From Patiria pectinifera (Eukaryota; Echinodermata; Asteroidea; Valvatida; Asterinidae), in contig CM057135.1 of the NCBI GenBank assembly GCA_029964075.1, positions 30,927,366 to 30,991,365 of the forward strand: a stretch of DNA of 64,000 nt. Direction: 5' to 3'. The notes under the pieces were generated by a model. The model saw only the letters and a list, made by a program, of their open reading frames with translations. It made no database searches and was not told where the DNA came from. Positions 12,380 through 23,864 of this stretch are shown one piece after another; within the stretch, counting starts at the first letter, position 1, and each line of letters opens with the position of its first letter. A program made the translations under genes and the position numbers.

Positions 12380-13200
12380 TCACCGGTTGATGGTTTGAGC
12401 GCTTTGTTCATTGGTTGAAGGTTCCTTGACGTCACCGGTGCTGGACAGATTGACTCCTGTGATTGGTCCAGCGTCGCGTAGAGCGAGGATGACTCTCCTG
12501 TATAATCTCGGATGACACTTTCTCAAATGGGTTCTAATTCGTTCAAACCTGTACAATGACGTCAATAACATGAGGAATAAAAATGTGAAACCTCAATTTT
12601 ACACTTTAATTGAATTTTAGTTTGAACTTAACGCTAATTGGGAGGAATTCTGAACAATATAAATTTCAGGATAGTTTGTATAGAGGGCGCTTTGCAGATA
12701 CATTGTTGATCGAGCAAAAATATGCTGTTAAATCAACTTGAAGGATGGAAAACACTTTGGTAGGCCTACTCACTTCAAATGACATTTTCCGCACAACCCA
12801 GGCTCGTCAGCTATCCTATGATGTCCTCCTTTTTTAACCTTGACGCAAAATCTTGATTTTCTTTGGCATGTCTTGGATGATGAAGACATTCCGCCGTGCC
12901 TCAACTGCCTCTGCAGTTGGGATGATGCGGTCTTGAGAAGAGTTGGTTGGGATGGGTTGGTTATGCACGGACGACCTGGATATTTTGATCAAATTACGTT
13001 TTAAGATTTACATGTCATACATTTCGCAAAAAATACTTTACCATCCTCACCGGTATACAGCTTTGGATTTTGCATACCACCGGCCCTAGGAAAATACAAT
13101 AAATATACACACAAAAACTTTCCTTACTTTTTATCCTTGGTGGAAGTTTGTCCGGGTAATGTCCTGGTCGAATAATTGTGAAAAAGCCGCGCCCGGGCAT
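12380..13200 (-). CDS. possible small minus-strand gene, unidentified
   Basis: Three pieces on the minus strand look exon-like. The ATG at 13200 opens a 24-codon segment (MPGRGFFTIIRPGHY) ending in a good donor at 13128. A segment at 12975-12839 lies between a CAG acceptor and a gtt donor and reads TAEAVEARRNVFIIQDMPKK in one frame. The stretch 12571-12380 follows an acceptor and holds an open frame with FERIRTHLRKCHPRLYRR. The phases do not join all three cleanly: the middle piece runs into the last in a frame that ends after RQGLNELEPI. I do not recognise any part. It would be head-to-head with COMMD8 across the CpG-rich stretch at 13.2-14.0 kb. It could be a real short gene with an exon I mis-bounded, a pseudogene, or chance. 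Confidence 0.25.
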
Positions 13201-14058
13201 TTCGTCATTCGTTTTGATAATTTTTAAGTTCAAAAGGGTAAATTTTGACGTCAAATTATTTTGGCCACTGATTTCTACTAATCGCATCATGAGAATTCAC
13301 TCGGGTTTGCGCGTGTTCTCGCGCGCATCAAGGGGAGCGATGATAGGCGGGCCTGCAAAGCAGGCGGGGGGGGGCGGTATGTTGATTTGGAGTAGGTGTT
13401 TGATGTGGAAGTTGGTTCTTGTAGGCCTATGTTATTTTGTTCGTACTTGTTCTCTCAAATCTTTTGTTGGGAAAAAAAAATAACATCAATGTTCGGTCAA
13501 TCAAAAGCCCGCCATTCCCATCCCACATGACCACGTCCACTTCCCATTACAACTCCCAGCCGGAGCTCGGCGCGATAGCTAACACTCCATTCACTACATT
13601 TTTTAACTTAAAACAATTTCGGTGCTTTTTCCGTGTATAAATTTTAAGACGTTCTACGTAAATCGTCTCCTTTTTTACCAATCCAATGCAGGGACAAAAT
13701 ATTGAGGTTTTATTCACTTCAGGCCGGTACCAAGCTAAGGAAGCTAGACCCTTCAAATCTAACGGCCCGTTGCCCTCGTGAAATGCGGCGAATATGCGGC
13801 GTGGATAATGTGTAAACGAAGATGCAAAAACCTGTTCGGTATGAAATTTTTTTATTTCCGATTAATTAAAATAAAATGAAGCCCTCCTTGAATTTTTGAA
13901 TCTCCCCCCATCCCCAGGTCAGCCACTCATATACAGCCACTGACAGCCGACTACGCCCCCTATATTTTTTTGTCTGGCGTTAGGTCTGAAACCCTTTTCA
14001 ATTTGTGGATATGTTTCAACCCAATCAGCGGGACCCAACTATGACTGTTCTTGTCAAC

Positions 14059-16838
14059 ATGGCGGCCTCCATGGATGGCTTAAAACTTCTCGAGAAATGC
14101 CCCTCTGAAAAACTCGATTCGGTGGGTATACCTAACAACATGAGTCATATCAGACTTATTTTAAAACTTTGTAGAATCAGTGGAAATTTATTTCTTCTAT
14201 TTATCTAAAGGAACGCTTTGAATTTGGAGTAAGTTTTGTTGTGTTCTCCTGCACTGCTCGGACTGCTCGATTTCCGGACAGAAATTATTGTGCACAATTT
14301 AATATTACGTAGTGGCTATCGGTACGGCACTACGGCAGCCGTAACACGATACGGTATTGCAAAATCACCATTGTGAATCTAGGAAAGAATTATGCATCCT
14401 GACGCCACTTTTTCATCACACATCATCTTTCAATAATTATGTTGAAAAGAAATGAATCTGGGACTGAGAAACATTTCCAATTTTGTTAAAAAATAAATAG
14501 TGGATGTATTGCCGGATCCAGTTTTTTTTTTTATTAAAGTAAGGCGGAGAGATCAGAAAAAATTCCGTACTGGGCCACCACTTTTTGAAATTAATTTTTG
14601 AGCGCCATTACTAGTTACTTCATTGAGATTCGAACCGCGGACACTTGCCTGAAAGACAAGACTTTTACCACTAGACCACGCGCACGATCACATTGCAATG
14701 ATAGATCTTTGGACATATTTGTACCCATTGAAATAAACTAAATATTCATGAGAAAATAAATATTCATAATGACATATTGCACTGTCATTGGCCGGCTCAT
14801 CGTTGTCATGGTTGTCGATGTCATGCGTATAACGTACCGCTGTCTTCCAGACACTACATGTACTCCATCAATTTGACCGACTGCTATACTGCCTAAACCC
14901 AATAAGAACACGTATTGAAACATGTTTTGTTTTAACATGTTTAAGCGTTACTTTTACTTTAGTCTAGATCATTTCAAAATCACAATAAAAGGAAAAAAAA
15001 GGAAAAGTTACCAAGTAGATGAAATAATTTGTAATTGTTTTTTTGTAATGTCTGAACTTTAACTGTTATGTCAACAGTTATTGCATGAGGTGATTGATGG
15101 AATATGTGGGCATTGTCGTCCCAGATTGCAAGACTACTCAAAGGTCTGGACTGGTGAAGTATGGTTCCAAGTATTAGATGCTTGCCAGACATGGATAAAG
15201 AATGCGGTGAAAAATGGACTCACTAAAGATGGGGTAAGTGTTATCAATCAAGCCTCAGACTTTTCACATACATCTTCACTTCTTGAATTTATTGGTGAAT
15301 GTTTTCAAAAAAATTATGAGATGTCACTGTCATTTATCTTTAAATCTGTGTGTGATAGCCTCATTTTACATATAAATCAACCTGTAACTTTTGTCAACTC
15401 CAAAGGAAACGGAACTACTACTCAAGACTGAAATGTAAAGAGTAGTTGACAAACCTCCTGGACATGGCACCGTGGCACGACATAGAATCAGTCAATTGAT
15501 GTGTTATCCGTTTATCTCTCTGTTCACAGATGGAGAAAGACCTAGAAAATCTGCCAGCAGAGATCCAAAGAAAACTAGTGGAATGTGTGACAGTCAGACG
15601 AGGGGACATCCGGGCTAGTCTCTTGGCTGATACTGCAGCCATCTCACAGGCGCATCTCAAAGACTTTGACTGGAAACTCAAGGTATGTTGTTGGAAACGC
15701 AAGGAACATTTGAGGTACGGAGCCTGGCTGATAGCATTTGGACCCCATATTATATTTATAGTCATTTGGCTTGTGCACAACTTAATGTCTACCACTGATG
15801 ACGTTCTTGTGCACATTTAAACCCCAGCTGGAAATTGTCAGGTCTTACAGATGTTACTTTCTTTCCTTCAACAGCTTGCCCTCTCAAGTGATAAGATTGC
15901 ATCTGTTCAAGAACCGCTCCTAAATGTAGACTTCAATGTTCAAGAAGGAGACCACAATAAGACAGTGTCTCTAGAAATGGACAGACAAGAGCTGAATAAA
16001 CTCATAGCTTCTCTAGAAACAGCCAATAAGGTAAGAGAAACTGAGGACAAAAAAGGGTTTTGCTGGGCATTTCCACTTGATGTGGCTTTGCCTTAACCTT
16101 AACTCCCTAGCATAATTTACAAAGAACTGTACCCATTCAGGCAAATTCCAACAACCACACGGGAAATCCTACACACTCTGTTGGACTTAGTTTCTGGAGG
16201 TATGTCAAACCCAATGTAAAAGACCATCAGTTTAGGGGTACTGTACCTATCCCAACAGATTTCAACAAAACCTGCCGTTGGGCTTTGATGGGTTGAGTTC
16301 GGTTAGGGTTAGTGTGAGTACTGGACTTTTGAGTGCAAAAGGTGGTCATTTTGCTGATGATAACTAGTGTGTGCATATCAACAAATCGCGTACAGTATAT
16401 ATGTGACAAATTTCAACATGAGTTATAAATCAACAGGAACATTTTTTGTCATTGGCCAGAGCTCTTGTTTGGGTATGCTATTTGCTTTGACTTTGAATTT
16501 TAACCGCCAACATATTCTAATGCACATATGCGATAACTTCAAGACAGTATTGAAAAGCTTAAATCTTTATTATTAAGTACAAGTTTTTTTCTGGGTGGAC
16601 ATGCCTATTTTTTTCATGTGAAAAGGTAAAAAACTAAAATGTGTCACTTTTTGGCCGTAGCCAAGTACACTATTCATAGCTTTTTAGGATAGGATAAATA
16701 TGCATTCCTGAAGTTCACATTGGTGTATTTTGCTTTTCAGGCAGTTACAGATGAAGACATGAGAAGAAGAATCATGCATTCATGAAGTTTAAATTGGTGT
16801 ATTTTGCTTTTCAGGCTGTATTACAGATGAAGACATGA
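14059..16838 (+). CDS. COMMD8: COMM domain-containing protein 8 (5 exons)
   Basis: Subunit of the COMMD ring of the Commander complex (with CCDC22 and CCDC93), which acts in endosomal cargo recycling and in regulating cullin-RING ligases and NF-kB. Exons: 14059-14121, 15078-15233, 15530-15682, 15875-16030, 16815-16838, all joined in phase 0, giving 183 aa, the same length as human COMMD8. Matches to the family include HEVIDGICG in exon 2, ISQAHLKDFDWKLK in exon 3 and LALSSDKIASVQEPLL in exon 4, the start of the COMM domain. The last exon encodes only AVLQMKT, equivalent to the human VVLQLK end. I chose the ATG at 14059 for its context (aacATGg) and the family length; in-frame ATGs also lie at 14005, 14041 and 14071. 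A degraded second copy of the last exon lies just upstream. Confidence 0.93.
14520..14690 (-). mobile_element. tRNA-Glu-derived SINE (COMMD8 intron 1)
   Basis: On the minus strand, a tRNA-like head at about 14685-14620 has an A-box-like tggtctagtgg, a five-pair anticodon stem around a loop CTTTCAG (anticodon TTC, Glu) and a B-box ggttcgaatct. The acceptor ends do not pair, so this is not a working tRNA gene. The element ends at a T-run at about 14522-14534, which is the A-tail on the minus strand. This is the classic SINE layout. Confidence 0.6.
16093..16312 (-). mobile_element. MITE-like element with TTAACC ends (COMMD8 intron 4)
   Basis: Runs from ttaaccttaactccctag to ggttagggttag. The interior is the same as that of the element at 36536-36710 in the opposite orientation; for example both contain taggggtactgtacctatcc or its complement. 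Same family of ends as the elements near 7.6, 22.1, 25.2, 35.6 and 52.6 kb. Confidence 0.55.
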
Positions 16839-16839
16839 G
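16700..16839 (+). repeat. tandem duplication of the COMMD8 last-exon acceptor and coding end
   Basis: Two copies 74 bp apart (16700-16763 and 16774-16839) both contain atgcatt, ttggtgtattttgcttttcag and a coding end finishing in acagatgaagacatga. The second copy keeps the family reading frame (AVLQMKT, stop). The first has lost two bases after the acceptor, so if used it would read AVTDEDMRRRIMHS and stop. Both have the same strong polypyrimidine tract and CAG. Confidence 0.85.
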
Positions 16840-19487
16840 GGATGTTTCTGTGTGTGTCATCTCACCTCGAATAAGAATGTCCCCGTAAGTTCCTTTTTTT
16901 TGAAAGGAATTTCCTAAAATTCCTAGAGTTTATTGTATGAAACCTGCCTCTTAAATTGATAAACGAGGAAGATTTAAACCAGCAGGCGCTAATGTCATGG
17001 AGCAGCTGAGCATGGATATTTGTGAAGCACTGAAAATATCTTCTAAGCAAGTACAGATTATTGGCACTGAAAACAATTATACAATTTTGTAGAAATTGTT
17101 CATTGTTTGTGGCTGTTCTCAGTGGATTCCTGCTTGGCTCATAAATTTTCTAAGCAATATTTTCGTCTTGGCTACTCTGTGAAATTTGGTCCAGTCCACT
17201 GATGACTTGACTCAACACATTTGATTTAATTTGGGATAAAGACAAGACCGTCGATCTTTTAGTGGGTGTCATGCAGGACAAAAACGTCATTGAAAGCTGG
17301 CGAGATTTTTCTTTTCACCATTTTTTCCCATGGAAGCTTGGCTATTAGGTCGATGGAAAATCCTGATTAGAAATTTTATAAAAAGAATAATTCTTTGAAA
17401 AGATTTAATACTTAATCATAAAATGACATCAAATCTATTTGTAGGCCTGTCATCATGATGCATGCGATATAATTAATGTAAATACTGATAAGGAAGTTTG
17501 TCTAGACAAACTCAATTTGTTTTGATTTTATGAATCCCGCAGACGTTTGATTAAGAACCAGTAATAAAATATCAATATTTGGACTGACGCACACGATTGA
17601 CAATAAACTGTCTAATTTGGGATTCATAAATGTCTCATAATTTATACATTACACAAGACAGTTTACCCATTCCTATTGGTTGAGAGCCTGTCACATAGGT
17701 GTTTTTTTGCGATTGATAAAACACTGGCTTGCTGGTTTTAAATACTTTTCCAGTGTCCCATGAAATCTGGTCCCCTTCACCCTTTTATTAGTTGAATATT
17801 ATCGACGACCACTACGACCAGGCCCTGAGTTGGTTTGAAAAATACATGTACTTGTTTAAAATCAGCCAAGCACATATTTATTTCCGTGGTAATTCATATA
17901 TTACTTCATATATTACTTTCATCGTTAGCATTTGAAATAAATCTCTTATAGTTTGAGGAAGTAGTGTACATCTTGGCAATAAAATTGAAGATAAGACTGC
18001 TTGTCTTGACTTGCTTTTGAAGTCAAGTTTTAAAAGTACTTCCACTTTTGTCTCCAAGACATATGATGCCCACTGTCGGGTCTTACATCTTTAGAAGTTC
18101 TATCTGTCTTGTTGAACTGATTTGGATTTTCAAGGATTTTTACATTAAGACAAACATTTTTAAACTGTATTACTTTTTAAATTTCATAAGTTTAATTTTG
18201 CATATATTCCAGAACCTCTGACCAAATTTATGCATTTGACGAAATTAACATGTACCGGTACTTAATAATAGACATAATTATAATAGGTACATACATAGTG
18301 CTTACAATTAAAAGAAAAAAAAACGCTTTACATCATTATTACCCCTGATCATTGGGCCAGTGAAACATTCCAAATACAGTCTCAGCTCCCTGGGGAGTAT
18401 ACAGCTGGATGACATGTGATTACTTAATGAGTATTAGTTTGTTAATCGATGTTATAATTTTTTTTTTCTTGGCATGGAAAGGAAATAAATGAAGCTCCAT
18501 ATGTAATTGAACTGTTGTCTGTAAAAAATAATGTAATCACAAGTTTATCATGATTATTTGTATTTTAAAGTCTCTGAAATGTTACAAAATATACCTATTT
18601 ACATCACTTTGTTTTACTCTTTTACCACTTAACCATTTCTAAGGCGCACAGCATTCTTAAATTCTATACATGTACACAACGCAGAATATTGTGCGTGCAT
18701 GTCTTCAATTATTCAGACACTGATTTGACGACCTCTTGGCTAATTTGTTTCCTGTTTGTACAGCCATGACATTAAATAGATGTTTCATCAAAATGGTAAA
18801 CAAAACTCTGAAACAGACTTTCCAAGGCAAATACACGCTACCTTGTTTTAGATACGAATGGCAATTAGTGGCTGAAACCCACCATCTGGTGTTTAGTTTT
18901 TCTAATTCAGCAATTTCTCTTTCCTTTCACTTTATTTTAAAATGACTCTTATTATTTCAGAACACATGTTCATCTATCAATCTTTTTGCCAACCACATAT
19001 CCCTGTACAAAAAAAAAGGAATAAAGCCATTATAAAACCCAATCACCGTGAATGTATTAAGGGTATTAGTCGCAAAATGAGTTACAAAATTGTTTGATGA
19101 GATTTGTTGACAATTCCATTTATATGCTTGACGTCGTCACGTTTTGAACGTTGACCCTCGAGGAGAGATTTTTTTTCCTCAAGGCACTCGCACGAAGTCT
19201 TTGTTCACGTTGTGACTTCTGGTTGGTTAGTTATCTGCGCCTGTGAAGTGGTGTGTTGTCTCTTTTCAGCAGTGCTGATTCTGAAGTGGTCTGCCTCTGA
19301 TGAAAGTTCATAGCACTCAGAGATTGAGAGACACAGCAAGGTGGTTCAGACGGCCTGTCGGGAGTGATCTAGCTCTCTCAGGAGCAAGCACATTGACACT
19401 AAAAGGAGGTTAGGAGGCGACAGGTTGCACCACAGATTAGCACAACTGCTCTTTGGTGGACGCACTTTGATTCTGACGGTAATTGAA
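16839..19487. other. intergenic region between COMMD8 and the GPCR gene
   Basis: AT-rich, with no exon I can support. It includes the COMMD8 3' untranslated region (AATAAA-type hexamers near 17.56, 17.94 and 17.98 kb) and, just before the receptor ATG, its presumed 5' region. The open frame at 18736-18945 resembles nothing and looks like chance. Confidence 0.4.
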
Positions 19488-20681
19488 ATGGCAAATAGTC
19501 AGGATATTGTATGCGATATTCAAGAGAATTTCACAAGTGAGGAAGAGACCTACCTGAGTGTGTATGATGCAGGGGACAGGTTTGCTATTCAAGTGGTCTA
19601 TCCCTGCATCATGGCCCTAGGAATCATCACCAATGGAGCATTTTGTGTTGTATTGTCTCGAGTAAAACAAATGAGAAATGTAACCAATCTTTACTTGGTC
19701 AACTTGGCTTTGGCTGACCTGACTTTCTTGATTGTAGCAGTGAGTGAGAAGCTTGCTCGCATCATTGCCTCTCCAGTTCAACTTGACAAAACTCTGTATG
19801 GATTGGCCGGTTGCATCCTGATTCCCTTCATCGTTAACTGCACCTATTTTGCCTCTATCTTTATTGTCACTCTAGTTTCCATAGAAAAGTTTTATGCCAT
19901 CTGCCGTCCCTTACAGCACCGTAGAATTAGCAGTTTTGAGCGGACTGTTAAGTTACTCATCGGAGCGTGGATGCTGTCCATCCTTTGTTCTTGTACATTC
20001 ATCCCAGGCAGAGCCAATGTTGTCACTATCTGCGTCCAGTGGCCAGCAGACTACGCTGACATTGACCTGCCTTCTGTTGTCACTCTGTGCAGACCAATCG
20101 ATGTCTGGAAATGGTTCCAACATGTCTCCAACTTTTTACAGTCTGTGCCGTTGTTCGTCGCTGCTGCTGCAAACACTGTGATGTATGCCAAAATTCTGAA
20201 GACAATGCATAGGCGGGTTGGCGCGCAAGACGATCTGACTGAGATGAATAACAAGAGAGTCCAAGTACGCAATCAAGTAGCTGCTATGCTCGTTGCTAAT
20301 GGTCTAGTTTTCTTCTTATGCCAGATGTTATTTCAGTGTGTCTCCGTTGCCTTGGCATTCCGGCATCTTAGGACTCCACCCATTTTGACCGTAGCACAAA
20401 TTGACAAGGTGCTCCTAGTAGCCAGGATCCTCACGTATCTGAATTCAGCAGTCAATGCCATCATCTATAACATCGTCAGTTCCCGCTATCGTAGTGCCTT
20501 CAAGGAGACATTTTGCTGGCGCAAGGCTCGTAGAGTTCATCCCAGACCCAGAGTTAACAATGTGGACAATAACCAAGATCATCTCAATCCAGAAAGTGGC
20601 CAGAGTGACTCAAGAAATCGCACATCCGGAGCTGATAACTCAAGAAATCGCTCGTTAGAAACTGAAAACACTCTGTGTTAG
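19488..20681 (+). CDS. rhodopsin-family (class A) G protein-coupled receptor, single exon
   Basis: A 397-aa seven-helix receptor in one uninterrupted frame. I chose the ATG at 19488 (MANSQDIV); the frame is open a little further upstream but has no ATG there. Visible landmarks: N-glycosylation sequon NFT near residue 14; TM1 with GIITNG (Asn49); TM2 NLALAD (Asp77); Cys109 before TM3; TM3 end EKFYAICRP (133-141) in place of DRY; TM4 Trp161; TM5 Pro221; TM7 NSAVNAIIYN (319-328). TM6 reads FFLCQMLFQ, so the CWxP tryptophan and proline are Gln and Leu, and NPxxY has become NAxxY. Overall style is nearest to peptide receptors of the TRH/neuromedin/ghrelin type, but the ligand cannot be told. A hydrophilic Ser/Asn/Arg-rich tail follows. 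It may belong to a lineage-specific expansion of intronless receptors, as described in echinoderms (inference). Confidence 0.88.
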   Translation: MANSQDIVCDIQENFTSEEETYLSVYDAGDRFAIQVVYPCIMALGIITNGAFCVVLSRVKQMRNVTNLYLVNLALADLTFLIVAVSEKLARIIASPVQLDKTLYGLAGCILIPFIVNCTYFASIFIVTLVSIEKFYAICRPLQHRRISSFERTVKLLIGAWMLSILCSCTFIPGRANVVTICVQWPADYADIDLPSVVTLCRPIDVWKWFQHVSNFLQSVPLFVAAAANTVMYAKILKTMHRRVGAQDDLTEMNNKRVQVRNQVAAMLVANGLVFFLCQMLFQCVSVALAFRHLRTPPILTVAQIDKVLLVARILTYLNSAVNAIIYNIVSSRYRSAFKETFCWRKARRVHPRPRVNNVDNNQDHLNPESGQSDSRNRTSGADNSRNRSLETENTLC

Positions 20682-22086
20682 AATTGATTCAAAGCATTAG
20701 TAGTAATTTTCAAGAAATATTTAGTTCTGTATTAAGTTCTTGTAAAATGAGTCTCCAAAATCAACAGATTTCAAATTTGATAATTTGGGGGTTTTTTTAG
20801 TACAGAAAAGAGCATACATATCTCTTGCAATTTTTTCCGCAGATATTTAGCCTGGAATTGACAGTTTTTATTAATTTGATCAAGCAAGTAAATTGAAAGA
20901 CTTGTACTTGCAAACTAGATCTAATATTTAGCGCCTTTCAACTCTTTGTGTGATTTATGGCTTAAAATGAAAAGAAAAGACCCCCCAAAAAAAAACAAAA
21001 TCGGTAGCCAAAGTCCATTAAGACGTAAGTAAATACTCAAAGGTGAGATATTCAAGAACCTCTGACCAATTCAAATAAATGCATTTGCATATTGTGCTTG
21101 AAGAAGCGTTATCAAATTTATCCATTAAGGATGTTTTTGATTTAAGAATGCCGTTTCATATGAAGCCGCCATCCCCATTTGTGGTTCTTGGTTGATTGAA
21201 AGCTTGCATTTCAGTACTTGTGTGAACATGAAAGTGGTCTATTTATTTAAGTACGAGACAGTGCGCGCTCGTTTATACTCTGTACTTATTCTATTACAGG
21301 CTTATTAGGTGGGAGGCACATGCTACTGCTAAATTTAAGGCTACATGTACGTTCTGCTGGATTCTTAAAAAAATATGTGGCTGCTGTATATAAGTGGGGA
21401 AAAATGCCTTGATTGAAAAAAAAATCACTGTTGTAGCTCTATTTTCATAAATGTGTATATAGAAAGGATATGAATATTTCTGTAAATATCTAAATATTTA
21501 AAAGACATGACAAAGTTCATCGCAGGTGAACACTTGAAAACTGTCTGTATGTCTATCATGTGAATTGATCGGGTTGCTGGAATCAACCAGGGCAACCTCT
21601 TAATCAGCCTGGTTTTGTGAGTAGGTTTGCATTTAAGCATCAGGTTATGGGTTCAAATCTCACCCAAGCCAGCCGGTGAAAGTGCCTCCCAGGTTTACAT
21701 GAAGCACAGCATGTACAGTGCCTATTAATGTTATTTAAAAAAACAAAAATTGCCACTAGAATTCAAGCCAGTTTTTATTGAAATCAATATTATCATTTAC
21801 AATTGCACAAGTTGTACATAAAGTAGGTTAGTTGGTAAATGTGTATTCTTTAAATCACAAAAAAAGTTATTATCAATGCATGTCTGTCTAGTGAAGTCAA
21901 CCAAATCCTGGACTTAGGCCTGTGTATAAAAGTTTTAGAAATAGAGATGTTTGTTCATATAGTAGCTTTTTGCTTCTTCAAAAAAAACAAAAACCTTTTT
22001 TTTTTTTTTTTACAATTATAGAATTTGATTTGTGTGGAAAAGTTATGTAAAAGAGGGACATTTACCAAGGTTGTTCAGTAAGTAAT
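20682..22086. other. GPCR 3' region and intergenic spacer with a tRNA-like SINE remnant
   Basis: No coding signal. Around 21590-21735 a tRNA-like piece ends in a B-box-like gggttcaaatctc (about 21650) followed by a short body and an A-rich end, consistent with a diverged SINE on the plus strand. The rest is AT-rich sequence. Confidence 0.35.
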
Positions 22087-22466
22087 TTAACCCAAGGCTT
22101 CCCAAACCTCCAAATCCTCCTTGCATAAATAGAGGATTTTGCAAGATTGAGGCTGTATGGCCCGAGGATGTACTGTGTCAAGGTCTTATGGGCTGGACCT
22201 TGTACTCGCCGTGCGTAAATTAGACCACGGCCTATATTATGCTGGGAATTCCCGCACTGCTCCAGGATGTCACTGGCTCTGCCTCTGCCCCCAAATATTG
22301 ACAGTCTTTTGCAGGATTGAGACAGTGGTCACCAAGGACCACATCCAAGAAACAACTTACGGTTTTGGAGCTTTGAGGCTGTATGCATTTTTTTTACACG
22401 GAGGCAGTTGGAGGATTTTGGGATTGAGGTTGCATTCTAGCAGAAATGCCTAAGGGTTAGGGTTAA
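22087..22466 (+). mobile_element. MITE-like element with TTAACCC ends
   Basis: Begins ttaaccca and ends gggttagggttaa. Its interior (for example gctccaggatgtcactggc near 22260) appears reverse-complemented in the element at 35617-36033, so the two are copies of one family in opposite orientation. No open frame of interest. Confidence 0.6.
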
Positions 22467-23200
22467 TGAGCATATAATGCTACACAGTATCAACAGTAAT
22501 GCACTAAGTATTTTTTTCCAGGTAAAGTCTTTGTCACAACATGAAATTTGATTCGTAATCAAACAGATGTCATCTATCCATTCTAAAACCATGGGACTGT
22601 TGCATATATTTTTCCTTGGTGTTTACCCGGGGCTATATAAGCTTCGATTACCTGAAACAAAGGCACCTATTAGCCCTCAATCCATGTAATAATTATGTGT
22701 TATGCATAAAACTAAGGCACTCAATGTCATTGATGTTTTTAAGACTATTACCATATGATGTATATATGGGAATCAATCACTATATTCAAACAAATTAAAT
22801 GACAGGTCATTAATCTTATATCTTTCATCAATCAAAGAAAGTGCAGTACAGGTAAACATGTCTCAGTTTTCTTGTTGCAAGGTTTAAAAGTTACGTCATT
22901 AGAATCTATAGCTTGTAATGTGAGCCAAATCTTAACGAAAAGTCATTAACTTAAGTGCATAGCGAATTGATGGAGAGACGTCTATAGAGATTGCCAAGAT
23001 TGCATGGTAACTGAATTATTTGATTGCACAGAAATAACCAACCGTTGCTATCGGCTGGAACGGCTATCGTCAATGCATAATTGTTACTTGGGAGTGTACT
23101 TTGTTTATTCCTTCAACGTCATGATATCAGCAGAGTGCAGAGTCTATGTTGTGAATTTCATCATTTTGTTTCTCTGTTGTTTTTTTTATTACAATGCTAA

Positions 23201-23637
23201 CTGGTGTAAATAATACTCAAGTAAAGAAATGCATTTAATACTGTAAGTTACAGAAATGGAGTAATGTTTTGAAATACAGTTGGTTTCCTTTTTGCATAAA
23301 ATACAGATATAAATACGGTGTATCGTAATGTTCATGCTTAGGTAAATTGAGTTGATGTGAAAATGTATTTTAAAAATTGTATTTACACATAGTGCTGTAG
23401 TTGAGTCTGTGGTTGAGTACTGGTGTAAATGTTACTCAAGTAAAGAAATGCATTTAATACTGTAAGCTACAGAAATGGAGTAGACAAAGCTTTTGAAATA
23501 CAGTTTTTCAGCTTCATTATTGCATAAAATAAAGATATAAATACAGTGTATCGGTTATGTTAATGCTTAGGTAAATTAAAGAGTTACAAGTGATAGGAAA
23601 ATGTATTTAAAAAATTGCATTACATGCAGTGCTGTTG
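23201..23637. repeat. tandem duplication of about 219 bp
   Basis: Two diverged copies start at 23201 and 23420 with ctggtgtaaat and share aagaaatgcatttaatactg, a gcataaaata...agatataaatac block and ttaggtaaatt. They abut the minisatellite that follows. Confidence 0.75.
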
Positions 23638-23642
23638 TTCAA

Positions 23643-23864
23643 TCCATCACAAGTCCATCACAAGTCCATCACAAGTCCATTCCAAGTTCATCACAAGTCC
23701 ATCACAAGTCCATTCACAAGTCCATCACAAGTCCATCACAAGTCCATCACAAGTCCATCACAAGTCCATCACAAGTCCATCACAAGTCCATCACAAGTCC
23801 ATCACAAGTCCATTCACAAGTCCATCACAAGTCCATCACAAGTCCATCACAAGTCCATCACAAG
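23643..23864 (+). repeat. 11-bp minisatellite (tccatcacaag), about 20 units
   Basis: About 20 head-to-tail copies of tccatcacaag. A 12-bp variant with an extra t (tccattcacaag) occurs at 23709 and 23809, exactly 100 bp apart, which shows a higher-order unit of nine repeats. Reading frames through the array (SPSQVHHK-like) are artefacts of the repeat. Just downstream (about 23943-23991) are inverted partial units such as acttgtgaaaggccttgtgatgga. Confidence 0.92.

Noticed and set aside
14620-14690. Functional tRNA-Glu gene
   Set aside because: Good anticodon stem and B-box, but acceptor arms do not pair and an A-tail follows a body sequence; it is a SINE head.
23643-23864. CRISPR-like array
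   Set aside because: Units are contiguous 11-mers with no unique spacers, in an animal genome.
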